Positions 28,451 to 37,564 of a DNA stretch of 64,000 nt are shown in pieces; positions within the stretch are counted from its first letter, which is position 1; every line of letters starts with the position of its first letter. Source of the DNA: Comamonas granuli NBRC 101663 (GTDB taxonomy: Bacteria; Pseudomonadota; Gammaproteobacteria; Burkholderiales; Burkholderiaceae_C). Under the pieces are notes generated by a model. It saw only the letters and a list, made by a program, of their open reading frames with translations, did no database searches and was not told the DNA's origin. Position numbers and translations under genes: made by a program. The stretch covers positions 248,001 to 312,000 of the forward strand of contig NZ_BBJX01000001.1 in the NCBI RefSeq assembly GCF_000739995.1. Direction: 5' to 3'.

Positions 28451-29572
28451 TCAAAGCCGGTGGCTGCGGTCGCCCTGGGCGAAGCCGACCGCATCCCAGG
28501 GCTGGCCCTTGCCCAGCAGCAGCACCTGGAACAGCTCGCCCATCTCGTGCTCCATGAGCAGCTTGGCGGCCATGGCGCGCTCGGCCAGGGGCGCCCGCTC
28601 CATGGCCTGCGGCAGGCCGCAGTTGATGAGGAAATGCGCCTGCGTGGTGTAGCCCAGCAACTGCCATTCCTGCCCCGCCGGCAGCGCCTGCTCCTGTGCG
28701 GCCAGCACGATGCCGGTGAAGTTCACGTGGGCGGTGATGTCCTTCAAGCCCACGTCCGCGAGCGGGTTGGCGTCGGCCTGGTGCGCGCGGTGGCACATGA
28801 GCGTGCCCATGTGGCGCTGCGGGTGGTAGTACTCGCGCTCGCCAAAGCCGTAGTCGATGAGCAAGAGCGCGCCGCGCCGCAGCTTCTCGCCCAGGGTGCG
28901 CACAAAGGCCTCGGCCTGGAGATGGATTTCGGTCAGGTAGTCGTGCTCTCCCGCCACGGGAATGGGCGGCTGCAGCGGGCTCGGCCGGTCCTCCCAGACG
29001 AAGGCGCCCTGCGCCAGCGCCACGCCGCGCTCGTGCCACACACCGCCGGTGCGCACCAGCAACTGCACGGGCATGGCGTCGAGCAGCTCGTTGCCCACGA
29101 CCACGCCCTCCATGGCCTCGGGCAGCGCGTCCAGCCAGCGCAGCTTGTGCGCATGCGCGGCCAGGCGCTCCTGCTGGCGCGCACGCAGGCTGCCGGACAG
29201 GTCCACGATGGTGTAGCGCTGCACCGCGTCGCCCAGCGCGTCGAGCAACTGCTGCGCCAGCGCCCCCGAGCCCGCGCCGAACTCCCAGACCTCGCGGGTG
29301 CCCGTCTGCTGCAGCGCCTGGCGCACCTGCACGGCCAGCGCCTGGCCGAACAGGGGGGTCAATTCGGGCGCGGTGACGAAGTCGCTGCCCGAACCGGGCA
29401 GCATGCCGAACTTGGGCAGGTCGCCCGCGTAGTAGCCCAGGCCGGGGGTGTAGAGCGCCAGCTCCATGAAGCGGTCAAAGCCGATCCAGCCGCCGGCGGC
29501 GCCAATGGCCTGCGCGATGCGCGCCTGCAGGGCGGTCGTTAAACTTGTGGGTTCTGTCGTCACGGCCCGCAT
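28451..29572 (-). CDS. SAM-dependent methyltransferase, MidA/NDUFAF7 family
   Basis: 373 residues. DUF185 family: GGWIGFDRFMELALYTPGLGYYAG near the N-terminus, the SAM-binding loop WEFGAGSGALAQQLL, GNELLDAMPV and LLLIDYGFGEREYY. The mitochondrial homologue methylates an arginine of complex I; the bacterial role is probably a protein arginine methyltransferase (inference). Start at ATG 29572; a GTG nine bases downstream is an alternative. It is divergent from the SDR gene with a 9-base gap. Confidence 0.85.
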   Translation of the reverse strand: MRAVTTEPTSLTTALQARIAQAIGAAGGWIGFDRFMELALYTPGLGYYAGDLPKFGMLPGSGSDFVTAPELTPLFGQALAVQVRQALQQTGTREVWEFGAGSGALAQQLLDALGDAVQRYTIVDLSGSLRARQQERLAAHAHKLRWLDALPEAMEGVVVGNELLDAMPVQLLVRTGGVWHERGVALAQGAFVWEDRPSPLQPPIPVAGEHDYLTEIHLQAEAFVRTLGEKLRRGALLLIDYGFGEREYYHPQRHMGTLMCHRAHQADANPLADVGLKDITAHVNFTGIVLAAQEQALPAGQEWQLLGYTTQAHFLINCGLPQAMERAPLAERAMAAKLLMEHEMGELFQVLLLGKGQPWDAVGFAQGDRSHRL

Positions 29573-29581
29573 TGTCCCCGA

Positions 29582-30382
29582 ATGTCCACCGTTCCCCGCC
29601 CGCGCACCGTCCTGGTCACCGGCGCTGCCAAGCGCCTGGGCCGCGCCATCGCCCTGGCCTTCGCCCGCGCGGGCTGGGACGTGGCCTGCCACTACCAGCA
29701 CTCGCGCGACGAGGCCCTGGGCACCTGTGCCGAGGTGCAGGCGCTGGGCCGGCGCGCCTGGGCCCTCGCGGCCGACCTGGCCGACCCGGCGGCGCTCGAG
29801 CGCCTGTTTGCCGACACCGTGCAGGCCCTGGGCCAGGCGCCGGACGCCATCGTCAACAACGCCTCGCTGTTCGAGCCCGACACCGGCCTGGATTTCTCGC
29901 CCGAGCTGCTGCAGCACCAGATGCAGGTGAACCTGGTGGCGCCGCTGCAACTGGGCACGCTGCTGGCGCGCGCCGCGCCGCCCCCAGGCCAGGGCGTGCC
30001 GTCCGTGGTCCATGTGCTGGACCAGAAGGTGTTCAACCTGAACCCCGACTACTTTTCCTACACGCTGAGCAAGCTCGCGCTGGAGCGCGCCGTCGCCCTG
30101 CAGGCGCAGGCGCTGGCGCCGCGCGTGCGCGTGAACGCCGTCGCCCCGGGCCTGATCTATGTGAGCGGCCCGCAGACGGGCGAGAACTTCCAGCGCGCAC
30201 GCAGCGTGAACCTGCTGCGCAGCCCCACCGACCCCGACGACGTGGCGCGCGCGGCCGTGTTCCTGGCCGAGAACGGGTCGATCACCGGCATCACCATCGC
30301 CGTGGACAAGGGCCAGCACCTGGTGCCGCTGGAGCGCGACATCATGTTCGTGGCCGAACAACTGGCGCCCCCGCAACCATGA
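29582..30382 (+). CDS. SDR oxidoreductase, pteridine-reductase-like
   Basis: 266 residues. Rossmann glycine loop VTGAAKRLGRAIALAFARAG at about 12-31, NNAS, and catalytic YxxxK in YFSYTLSKLALER. The first loop and the location directly before two folB genes point to FolM/PTR1-like dihydropteridine or dihydromonapterin reductase. The catalytic Asp of some PTR1 enzymes may lie in HVLDQKVF. It ends overlapping the next start by ATGA. The substrate is inferred from context. Confidence 0.82.
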   Translation: MSTVPRPRTVLVTGAAKRLGRAIALAFARAGWDVACHYQHSRDEALGTCAEVQALGRRAWALAADLADPAALERLFADTVQALGQAPDAIVNNASLFEPDTGLDFSPELLQHQMQVNLVAPLQLGTLLARAAPPPGQGVPSVVHVLDQKVFNLNPDYFSYTLSKLALERAVALQAQALAPRVRVNAVAPGLIYVSGPQTGENFQRARSVNLLRSPTDPDDVARAAVFLAENGSITGITIAVDKGQHLVPLERDIMFVAEQLAPPQP

Positions 30383-30777
30383 CCGCCACCATCGACCCCT
30401 GGCTGGCCGACTGCCGCCGCATCTTCCTGCGCGGGCTCACGCGCCATGTGCGCATCGGCGTGCACGATTTCGAGCGCGCGGCCGCCCAGCGCATCATCTT
30501 CGACATCGACCTCTACGTGCCGCTGGCCCAGGCCACGCCGCGCAAGGACCACATCGACGAGGTCGTGGACTACGACTTCGTGCGCGACGCCATCACGCGC
30601 ATCGTCACGCAGGGCCACATCGACCTGCAGGAAACGCTGGGCGACGCCGTGCTCGACGCGCTGCTGGCGCACCCGCAGGTGGTGGCCGCACGCGTGTCCA
30701 CGCGCAAGCCCGACGTGTACGACGACTGCGACGCCGTGGGCGTCGAAACCTTCCGGCACAAGCCCCTGCCCGCATGA
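30379..30777 (+). CDS. folB: dihydroneopterin aldolase family protein (first copy)
   Basis: 132 residues. FolB fold with the substrate-anchoring Glu in IGVHDFERAAAQ and the Lys of the C-terminal strand (STRKPDVYDDCD). It is coupled by 4-base overlaps to both neighbours. It cleaves dihydroneopterin to 6-hydroxymethyl-dihydropterin, or may epimerise it. A second FolB-like gene follows at once; which one is the true aldolase is not clear. Confidence 0.88.
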   Translation: MTATIDPWLADCRRIFLRGLTRHVRIGVHDFERAAAQRIIFDIDLYVPLAQATPRKDHIDEVVDYDFVRDAITRIVTQGHIDLQETLGDAVLDALLAHPQVVAARVSTRKPDVYDDCDAVGVETFRHKPLPA

Positions 30778-31154
30778 ACCCGACCGCGCCGGCCACAGGC
30801 CTGCAGACCCTCACCCTCACCGGCCTGCGCTTCGATGCCAACCTGGGCATCCTCGCGCACGAGAAGAACGCGCCCCAGCCCATCCAGGTGGACGCCGAAC
30901 TGAGCCTGGGCGCCCAGCCCCTGGCGCCGCACAACGACGACATCGCCCATGTGCTGGACTACCGCAAGGTGCGCCAGATCATCATCGACGAGTGCACTGC
31001 CGAGCACGTGAACCTGCTGGAGACGCTGATCGGCAAGCTCGCGCACCGGCTGCTGCAACTGCCCGGCGTGCAGGGCGTGCGCGTGAAGATCGCCAAGCTC
31101 GAAATCTTCGACGACTGCGAGGTCGCCATCCGCATGGAAGCCGGGCAGTGGTGA
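30774..31154 (+). CDS. dihydroneopterin aldolase family protein (second copy)
   Basis: 126 residues, paralogous to the gene before it. Glu is kept in LGILAHEKNAPQ, and a Lys is present in KIAKLEIFDDCEVA, but the usual Lys-Pro is Lys-Leu. The two copies are well diverged, suggesting different jobs (for example aldolase and FolX-like epimerase) rather than a recent duplication. It converges on the GGDEF-EAL gene. Confidence 0.83.
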   Translation: MNPTAPATGLQTLTLTGLRFDANLGILAHEKNAPQPIQVDAELSLGAQPLAPHNDDIAHVLDYRKVRQIIIDECTAEHVNLLETLIGKLAHRLLQLPGVQGVRVKIAKLEIFDDCEVAIRMEAGQW

Positions 31155-31163
31155 GGGCGCAGC

Positions 31164-33959
31164 TCACCCGGCCGCCGCCGGGTGCTGCGCCAGAAAGGCC
31201 TCCAGCGCCGCGCCGGGCAGGGGCTTGCTGAACAGGTAGCCCTGGTACAGGTGGCAGCCCCAGGCGGCCAGCGCATCGCGCTGCGCGGCGGTCTCCACGC
31301 CCTCGGCAATCACCTCCAGGCCCAGGCTGTGGCCCAGGGCGATCACGGTCTGCGCAATGGCCGCGTCGTTCGGGTCCTGCAGGATGTCGCGCACAAAGCT
31401 CTGGTCGATCTTGAGCTGCTGCAGCGGCAGGCGCTTCAAGTAGGCCAGGGAGGAAAACCCCGTGCCGAAGTCGTCCAGCGAGAAGCGCACGCCCACCGCG
31501 CGCAGCGCCTTCATGCGCGCGATGACGTCCTCGATCTGGTGCAGCATGAGGCTCTCGGTGAGCTCGATCTTGAGCTGCCCGGCCGGCGCGCCGGTCTCCG
31601 CCAGCACCTCGCGCACCTGCTGCACGAAGTCGTCCTGCTGGAACTGGCCGGCGCTCACGTTCACGGCCATGGTGAGGTGGCGGCGTGCCGGCTCGCGCGC
31701 CCAGGCCGCCAGTTGCATGCAGGCGGTGCGCAGGATCCAGCGCCCCAGCGGCAGGATCAGGCCGGTCTTCTCCGCCAGCGGGATGAACTCGGCCGGCGGG
31801 ACCATGCCATGGCCCTGCAGGTGCCAGCGCACCAGCGCCTCCACCCCCACCACGGCGCCGTCCTCGGCCAGTTGCGGCTGGTAGTGCAGCGCAAAGCTTT
31901 CTTTGTGCAAGGCCTCGCGCAGGCTGCGCTGCAGGCGCGCGCGGCTGCTGACCTGGTCGAGCATCTGCGGCTCGAAAAACAGAATGCTGCCCGGCCCCGC
32001 CGCCTTGGCCTGGTTGAGCGTGAGGTCGGCCTTGCGCAGCAGCTCCAGGGGGTCTTCGCGCGCCTCGCCAAACACCAGGATGCCGATGCTCACGCTGCAA
32101 TGCTGCTCCTGCCCGCCGAGGTCGAAGGGCCGGCCCAGCGCCGCGAGCAGGCGCTGGCCGGTCTGCACCGCCTCGCTGGCCGCATCGCCCAGCACGGGCG
32201 GCAGGCCCTCGCACAGCACCGTGAATTCGTCGCCGCCCAGGCGCGCGGCCATGTCCTGCGCGCCCAGCACGCCGCGGATGCGCCCGGCCACGGTGTGCAG
32301 CAGGGTGTCGCCCTGGCCATGGCCCAGGGCGTCGTTGATGGTGCGGAAGTCGTCCAGGTCGAGGTAGAGCAGCGCACCCAGGCGACGCTCGGCCAGGCAG
32401 CGCGCCTGCGCCTGTTCCAGCCGCTCCATGAACTGGCTGCGGTTGGGCAGCCCGGTGAGCTGGTCGGTGAAGGTCAGGCGCTCGATCTGTTCGCGCGCCT
32501 GGCGGTGCGCGGTGATGTCGTGCGTGACCCACAGCATGCAGGGCTCGCCCTCGAAATCGAACAGGCTGGCCGACATCAGCACCGTGAGCCGGCGGCCGTC
32601 GCGGTGGTAGAGCTGCTGCTCCTGGCTGCGGCACACCCCGTGGGCCAGGAGCTGCGCGAGCATCTGGTCGCGCGCGGCCTTGTCGCGCCAGATGCCCAGC
32701 TCCAGCCCCGACTTGCCCACCACCTCCTCGCGCGACCAGCCGAACATCTGCACGAAGCCATCGTTGACCTCCAGGTGCTGGTTGTCCGAGACACGCGTGA
32801 TGTCCACGGCATCCGGGCTGGTGAGGAAAGCCGCGCGGTAGCGCTTTTCGCTCTCGCGCAGGCCCTGCTGGCGCCGGTCCAACTGGACGAGCAGGTGGTT
32901 GAAGCCCTGCACCAGTTGCCGCACTTCGTGCCCCCCGCGCTCGGGCAGGGCCTGCAGGGGCGCCTCGTGCCGGGCCATGGCCGCCATCTGCGCCGCCATG
33001 CCTTCGAGCGGCCGCAGCGCACGCCGCAGCAGGCACCACACGCCGGCGGTCACGAGCACGGTGAGCACCAGCGCGGCCAGGACGATGCGCTGGCGCAGCG
33101 CATCGAGCGGCGCCAGGGCCTGGGCCAGCGGCTGCTCGACGGCCACCATCCAGCCGAACGAGGGCACCTGCCGCACGGCCGTGAGCATCTGCACGCCCTG
33201 GCGCTGCAGGCGCACGGCCCCCTGCGCGCCGCCCCAGTAGGGTTCGAACGCGGCCGCATCGCCGCCCGGTGCGGCCAATGTGGTCATGAGGCGGCTGCGG
33301 TCGCTGGCCGCGACGATGGTGCGGCTTGCGCGCTCGGCCACATACCAGCGCATGTGCCCGCCCAGGCTGCCGCCGGGGAGGGCTTCGAGAAAGCCCGGGC
33401 TGGCCAGATCGACCACGGCGGCCAGCACACCCACGGCGCGCCCGTCCGCAGCGGGCAGGGGCGCGGCCATCACGACCACAGGCACCTTGGCGGTGCGCCC
33501 CACCAGGGGCGGGCTCAGGGACGTGCCGCCCGCCAGGGCGGCCTGCACATAGGCGCGATCCGCATAGTCGCGGCCCACGCGCTCGGACTGCATGGGGTGG
33601 GCAGCCACCGCCACGCCCTGGGCATCCGTGGCGAAGACGCCGCCATTGAAGAGCTGCTGCAGCACCGTCAGCGCCATGAGCCGCTGCTGCAGCACCTGCG
33701 GCTCGCCCTGGGCCGTGGCGCCCAGCTCCCTGGCCACATGCTGCAGGGCCGCGGCGCGCACCTGCAGCGCCTGCTCCAGCCCCTGCGCGAGCAGCGCGGC
33801 CTGGGCCATTTGCTGCGCCTCCAGTTGCCGACCCATGTCCTGGCGCAGCGAACGGTCGGCGTACAGGGCCAGCGCCCACAGCCCGGCGAGCAGGCCCAGG
33901 ACCACGCACAAGGCCATGCGGGCCTGGAGCGTGGTGGGAAGAAGGCGATGCAAGACCAT
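31164..33959 (-). CDS. membrane sensor GGDEF-EAL protein with PAS domain
   Basis: 931 residues. TM helix at about 16-33, a large periplasmic dCache-like sensor at 35-285, TM at about 291-310, HAMP at 311-362, PAS at about 370-485, GGDEF domain at 495-655 with intact GGDEF (575-579), and EAL domain at 675-925 with intact EAL (707-709), DDFGTGFSSL and IAEGVET. Both cyclic-di-GMP synthesis and hydrolysis motifs look complete, so it may be bifunctional or regulated by the sensor. ATG 33959 was chosen because the membrane helix follows it; the longer upstream frame runs antisense into ttcA. Confidence 0.92.
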   Translation of the reverse strand: MVLHRLLPTTLQARMALCVVLGLLAGLWALALYADRSLRQDMGRQLEAQQMAQAALLAQGLEQALQVRAAALQHVARELGATAQGEPQVLQQRLMALTVLQQLFNGGVFATDAQGVAVAAHPMQSERVGRDYADRAYVQAALAGGTSLSPPLVGRTAKVPVVVMAAPLPAADGRAVGVLAAVVDLASPGFLEALPGGSLGGHMRWYVAERASRTIVAASDRSRLMTTLAAPGGDAAAFEPYWGGAQGAVRLQRQGVQMLTAVRQVPSFGWMVAVEQPLAQALAPLDALRQRIVLAALVLTVLVTAGVWCLLRRALRPLEGMAAQMAAMARHEAPLQALPERGGHEVRQLVQGFNHLLVQLDRRQQGLRESEKRYRAAFLTSPDAVDITRVSDNQHLEVNDGFVQMFGWSREEVVGKSGLELGIWRDKAARDQMLAQLLAHGVCRSQEQQLYHRDGRRLTVLMSASLFDFEGEPCMLWVTHDITAHRQAREQIERLTFTDQLTGLPNRSQFMERLEQAQARCLAERRLGALLYLDLDDFRTINDALGHGQGDTLLHTVAGRIRGVLGAQDMAARLGGDEFTVLCEGLPPVLGDAASEAVQTGQRLLAALGRPFDLGGQEQHCSVSIGILVFGEAREDPLELLRKADLTLNQAKAAGPGSILFFEPQMLDQVSSRARLQRSLREALHKESFALHYQPQLAEDGAVVGVEALVRWHLQGHGMVPPAEFIPLAEKTGLILPLGRWILRTACMQLAAWAREPARRHLTMAVNVSAGQFQQDDFVQQVREVLAETGAPAGQLKIELTESLMLHQIEDVIARMKALRAVGVRFSLDDFGTGFSSLAYLKRLPLQQLKIDQSFVRDILQDPNDAAIAQTVIALGHSLGLEVIAEGVETAAQRDALAAWGCHLYQGYLFSKPLPGAALEAFLAQHPAAAG

Positions 33960-34107
33960 GGTGGTGGGGCGGCGGGCGCAGGGGGCGGACAGGCCGTCCG
34001 GGGCACGCGCAGCACCATGATTGCGCCTGCGGACGCGCGCGGCAACCGGATTGCCCCCGATTGCAGGGAAAATCCGGGTTTTTGACGGCCCCGCGACGGA
34101 CTGCCCC

Positions 34108-35058
34108 ATGACTGCTGCACTCGACACCCCCTGGACCCAGGACACCGACCCCGCCACCGATGCCCCGCAGGGCCGCGCGGGCTTCAAGATCGAGCGCGAG
34201 GCGCACAAGCTCGAGAAACGCCTGTGCCGCGAGGTCGGCAAGGCCATCGTGCAGTACAACATGATCGAGGAAGGCGACAAGGTCATGGTCTGCATGTCGG
34301 GCGGCAAGGACAGCTACGCCCTGCTCGACATCCTGCTCAAGCTGCAAAAGCGCGCGCCCATCCATTTCGACCTGGTGGCCGTCAACCTCGACCAGAAGCA
34401 GCCAGGCTTTCCCGAGCATGTGCTGCCCGACTACCTGCGCGCGCAGGGCATCCCGTTCCACATCGAGAACGAGGACACCTACAGCATCGTCAAGCGCCTC
34501 ATCCCCGAGGGCAAAACCACCTGCAGCCTGTGCTCGCGCCTGCGCCGCGGCATCCTCTACCGCGTGGCCGACGAGCTGGGCGCCACCAAGATCGCCCTGG
34601 GCCACCACCGCGACGACATCCTGCAGACGCTGCTGCTCAACATGTTCTTCGGCGGCAAGTTGAAGAGCATGCCCCCGAAGCTGGTGAGCGACGACGGCCG
34701 CCACGTGGTCATCCGCCCGCTGGCCTTCGTGCCCGAGAAGGACACGGCACGCTGGGCGCAGCACCGCCAGTTCCCCATCATCCCGTGCAACCTCTGCGGC
34801 AGCCAGGAGAATCTGCAGCGCAAGCAGGTGGGCGAGATGCTGCGCGAGTGGGAGAAAAAATACCCCGGCCGCGTGGAAAACATGTTCAATGCCCTGCAAA
34901 ACGTGGTGCCCAGCCACCTGCTCGACGGCAAGATGTACGATTTCGTGCACGCACACGCCACCGGCGTCGCCAGCGAGGACGGGGACAAGGCCTTTGACGA
35001 GGAAGAATTCCCCGCCGCCCCCACGCTGCCCGGCCTGCAGGTGGTGCGCGTCGGCTGA
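34108..35058 (+). CDS. ttcA: tRNA 2-thiocytidine(32) synthetase
   Basis: 316 residues. PP-loop SGGKDS at 64-69; iron-sulfur cysteines in TCSLC (Cys139, Cys142) and PCNLC (Cys227, Cys230), matching the TtcA family. It thiolates C32 of certain tRNAs using ATP. About 28 extra N-terminal residues are variable. It is divergent from the GGDEF-EAL gene, with 148 bases between starts where promoters for both must lie. Confidence 0.95.
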   Translation: MTAALDTPWTQDTDPATDAPQGRAGFKIEREAHKLEKRLCREVGKAIVQYNMIEEGDKVMVCMSGGKDSYALLDILLKLQKRAPIHFDLVAVNLDQKQPGFPEHVLPDYLRAQGIPFHIENEDTYSIVKRLIPEGKTTCSLCSRLRRGILYRVADELGATKIALGHHRDDILQTLLLNMFFGGKLKSMPPKLVSDDGRHVVIRPLAFVPEKDTARWAQHRQFPIIPCNLCGSQENLQRKQVGEMLREWEKKYPGRVENMFNALQNVVPSHLLDGKMYDFVHAHATGVASEDGDKAFDEEEFPAAPTLPGLQVVRVG

Positions 35059-35110
35059 ACCGCCGGGAGCGCACTGCCGGCGCCCCGCCCCACATTCCGA
35101 GGAGGACACC

Positions 35111-35716
35111 ATGCTTTCCCGCCGGTTGATCACCCTGGCCCTGTGCCTGGGCGCCGCCCTCGCCGCAGGCTGCTCCTCGGTGCGCGTGGTCGACAGCCAG
35201 GTGCAGAGCTGGTCCACGCTCACGGCCCTGCCCGCTGCGCCCACCTACCGGATCGAGCGCCTGCCTTCGCAGCAATCGCCTGGCCAGGCCTTTGCCCCCA
35301 TCGAGGCCCTGGCCCATGCAGCGCTGGCGCGCGCAGGCCTGCAGCGCGACGACGCCCACGCCCGCCTGCTGGTGCAGGTGGGCGTGCACTCCAGCCAGGC
35401 CCTGCCCGACTGGCCGTACTACCCACCCCTGGGGGGCTGGGCCGGCGGCTGGGGCTGGCGCCCGGGCCTGCGCGCCGGCGTGCTGCTGCGCGACATGCCG
35501 CCCATGCTGCAGCGGCGCGAAGCCAGCCTGGTGCTGCGCGACGCCCCGACGCAGCAGGTGGTGTACGAGACCAGCGCGGTGTTCGAGGACGTCTGGTCCG
35601 ACGATCCGGCCATCTTCGGCGCGCTGTTCGACGCCGCGCTCAGCGGCTTCCCCCAACCGCCCCCGGGGCCGCGCCAGGTGCGCACCCCCCTCGCGCCCGC
35701 GGGCGCCGCACGCTGA
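35111..35716 (+). CDS. DUF4136-like outer-membrane lipoprotein
   Basis: 201 residues. Lipoprotein signal with lipobox LAAGC (Cys at about 21). The mature part has the DUF4136 pattern, with YRIERLPSQQ at its start and a C-terminal ALSGFPQPPPG. A Gly/Trp/Pro-rich stretch (about 105-118) is a local oddity. GGAGG precedes the ATG. The function is unknown. It is followed after 9 bases by the phosphatase gene. Confidence 0.8.
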   Translation: MLSRRLITLALCLGAALAAGCSSVRVVDSQVQSWSTLTALPAAPTYRIERLPSQQSPGQAFAPIEALAHAALARAGLQRDDAHARLLVQVGVHSSQALPDWPYYPPLGGWAGGWGWRPGLRAGVLLRDMPPMLQRREASLVLRDAPTQQVVYETSAVFEDVWSDDPAIFGALFDAALSGFPQPPPGPRQVRTPLAPAGAAR

Positions 35717-35725
35717 AAGCCCGCC

Positions 35726-36364
35726 ATGGAGGCCACCCGCATCATTGCCGTGCGCCATGGCGAGACCGCCTGGAACGTGGACACGCGCATCCAGGGTCAC
35801 CTGGACATCGCCCTCAACGACACCGGGCGCTGGCAGGCGGCCCAGGTGGCGCGCGCGCTGGCCCAGGAGCCGCTGGCCGCCGTCTACACCAGCGACCTGC
35901 AGCGCGCCCACGCCACGGCCCAGGCCATCGCCCAGGCCAGCGGCGCGCCGCTGGTGTCCGAGCCCGGCCTGCGCGAGCGCTGCTTCGGCCAGCTGGAGGG
36001 CCGCACCTTCGTCGAGATCGAGACCGAACTGCCCGAGCAGGCGCGGCGCTGGCGCCAGCGCGACCCGCACTTCGCGCCCGAGGGCGGCGAGACGCTGCTG
36101 CAACTGCAAAGCCGCATCGCCGCCACCACGCAGCGCCTGGCGGCGCAGCACCTGGACCAGCTCATCGTGCTCGTGGCGCACGGCGGCGTGCTCGACATGC
36201 TGTACCGCCTGGCCACGGGCCTGGACCTGCAGGCGCCGCGCACCTGGCAGGTGACGAACGCCTCCATCAACCGCCTGCTCTGGACGCCCCAGGGGCTGAC
36301 CCTGGTGGGCTGGGCCGACACGCAGCACCTGGAACCGGGCTCCCGCGATGAAACCACCACCTGA
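35726..36364 (+). CDS. histidine phosphatase (phosphoglycerate-mutase-like)
   Basis: 212 residues. Catalytic RHGETAWN at about 10-17; further catalytic residues in TSDLQRAHATAQ and LVAHGGVLD. The family is GpmB/CobC-like, and most members are phosphatases, not mutases. The substrate is unknown. It overlaps the next gene by 17 bases. Confidence 0.9.
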   Translation: MEATRIIAVRHGETAWNVDTRIQGHLDIALNDTGRWQAAQVARALAQEPLAAVYTSDLQRAHATAQAIAQASGAPLVSEPGLRERCFGQLEGRTFVEIETELPEQARRWRQRDPHFAPEGGETLLQLQSRIAATTQRLAAQHLDQLIVLVAHGGVLDMLYRLATGLDLQAPRTWQVTNASINRLLWTPQGLTLVGWADTQHLEPGSRDETTT

Positions 36365-37523
36365 CCCCGCCACCACGCCCGTGCCCGCCGGCCTGCGCGT
36401 GGACCAGATCGACAGCCCGGCGCTGGTCATCGACCTGGACGCCATGGAGCGCAACATCACGCGCATGGCCGAGTTCGCGCGCAAGCACCAGGTGCAATGG
36501 CGCCCACACGCCAACGCGCACCGCTGCAGCGAGCTCGCCCTGCAGATGCAGCGCGCGGGTGCCGCGGGCGCCTGCGTGCACAAGATTGCGGTGGCCGAGG
36601 CGCTGGCCGCGGGCGGCGTGCGCGACATCACCCTCACCAACCAGGTCATCGCCTACCCCAAGCTGCTGCGCGTGGCGCGCCTGGCCGCACGCCTGCAGGC
36701 CCAGGGCGGGCGCCTGGCGCTGGCGGTGGACAGCACCGAGGGCATCACCCGCCTGGCCGAGGCCATGGCCCAGGCCGCGCCGCAGACGCGCATCGACGTG
36801 TTCGTGGAGATCGACGTGGGCCACTGGCGCTGCGGCGTGGCGCCCGGCGAGCCGGCCCTGGCACTCGCCCAGGCCGTGGCGCGGCTCACCCAGTTGCGTT
36901 TTGCCGGGCTGCAGGCCTTCCAGGGGCGGGCGCAGCACATGCGCAGCGCGGCCCAGCGCCGCGCCGTGGCCACGGCCGCCGTGCAGGCCGTGCAGACCAC
37001 GCGCGCGTGCATCCAGGCCGCCGGGCTGGCCGTGCCGCTGGTCACGGGCGGCGGCACGGGCACGCTGGTGCACGAGGCCGCCAGCGGCGTGTACGGCGAG
37101 CTGCAGGCGGGCTCCTTCCTGTTCATGGACGCGGACTACGCACGCAACGAGCGCGAACCCGCGCAACCCGCCTTCGAGCACGCGCTGTACGTCAAGACGC
37201 AGGTGATCGCACGCCAGGGCGAGCGCGCCGTGTGCGACGCCGGGCACGCCAGCCACGCCGTCGATGCAGGCCTGCCCTGGGTGGCGGGCCTGCCCGAGGA
37301 CCAGGGCCTGGCCTACCACAGCGCAGGCGACGAGCACGGCCTGCTGACCGCCGAGACCGACGCCACCCCGCTGCCCGCCATCGGCAGCATGCTGTGGCTC
37401 GTGCCCGGCCACTGCGACCCGACCGTGAACCTGCACGACACGCTCATCGGCGTGCGCGGCGGCCTGACGCGCGGCGTGGTCGAGCGCGTGCTGCGCGTGG
37501 ACGCGCGCGGCGCCCTGGCCTGA
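36348..37523 (+). CDS. DSD1/D-threonine-aldolase-like fold-III PLP enzyme, lysine lost
   Basis: 391 residues. An alanine-racemase-like N-terminal barrel (about 20-270) and a C-terminal D-serine-dehydratase-like domain. DSPALVIDLDAMERN, a GGGTGT phosphate loop, and zinc ligands His and Cys in VPGHCDPTVNLHD are all present. The PLP lysine motif, normally R-P-H-x-K-x-H-K, reads RPHANAHRC: Asn56 replaces the lysine (codon AAC). It may be inactive as an aldolase, use another residue, or have a new function. It overlaps its upstream neighbour by 17 bases. Confidence 0.8.
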   Translation: MKPPPDPATTPVPAGLRVDQIDSPALVIDLDAMERNITRMAEFARKHQVQWRPHANAHRCSELALQMQRAGAAGACVHKIAVAEALAAGGVRDITLTNQVIAYPKLLRVARLAARLQAQGGRLALAVDSTEGITRLAEAMAQAAPQTRIDVFVEIDVGHWRCGVAPGEPALALAQAVARLTQLRFAGLQAFQGRAQHMRSAAQRRAVATAAVQAVQTTRACIQAAGLAVPLVTGGGTGTLVHEAASGVYGELQAGSFLFMDADYARNEREPAQPAFEHALYVKTQVIARQGERAVCDAGHASHAVDAGLPWVAGLPEDQGLAYHSAGDEHGLLTAETDATPLPAIGSMLWLVPGHCDPTVNLHDTLIGVRGGLTRGVVERVLRVDARGALA

Positions 37524-37564
37524 TGCCGCCGCGCGGCCTGCCCCCCTCTCTGGTTCTACCGCCC

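Noticed and set aside
30982-35244. A 1420-codon open frame on the minus strand
   Set aside because: It runs across the GGDEF-EAL gene in another frame and antisense through ttcA; composition is Ala/Gly/Arg-rich shadow sequence without domains.
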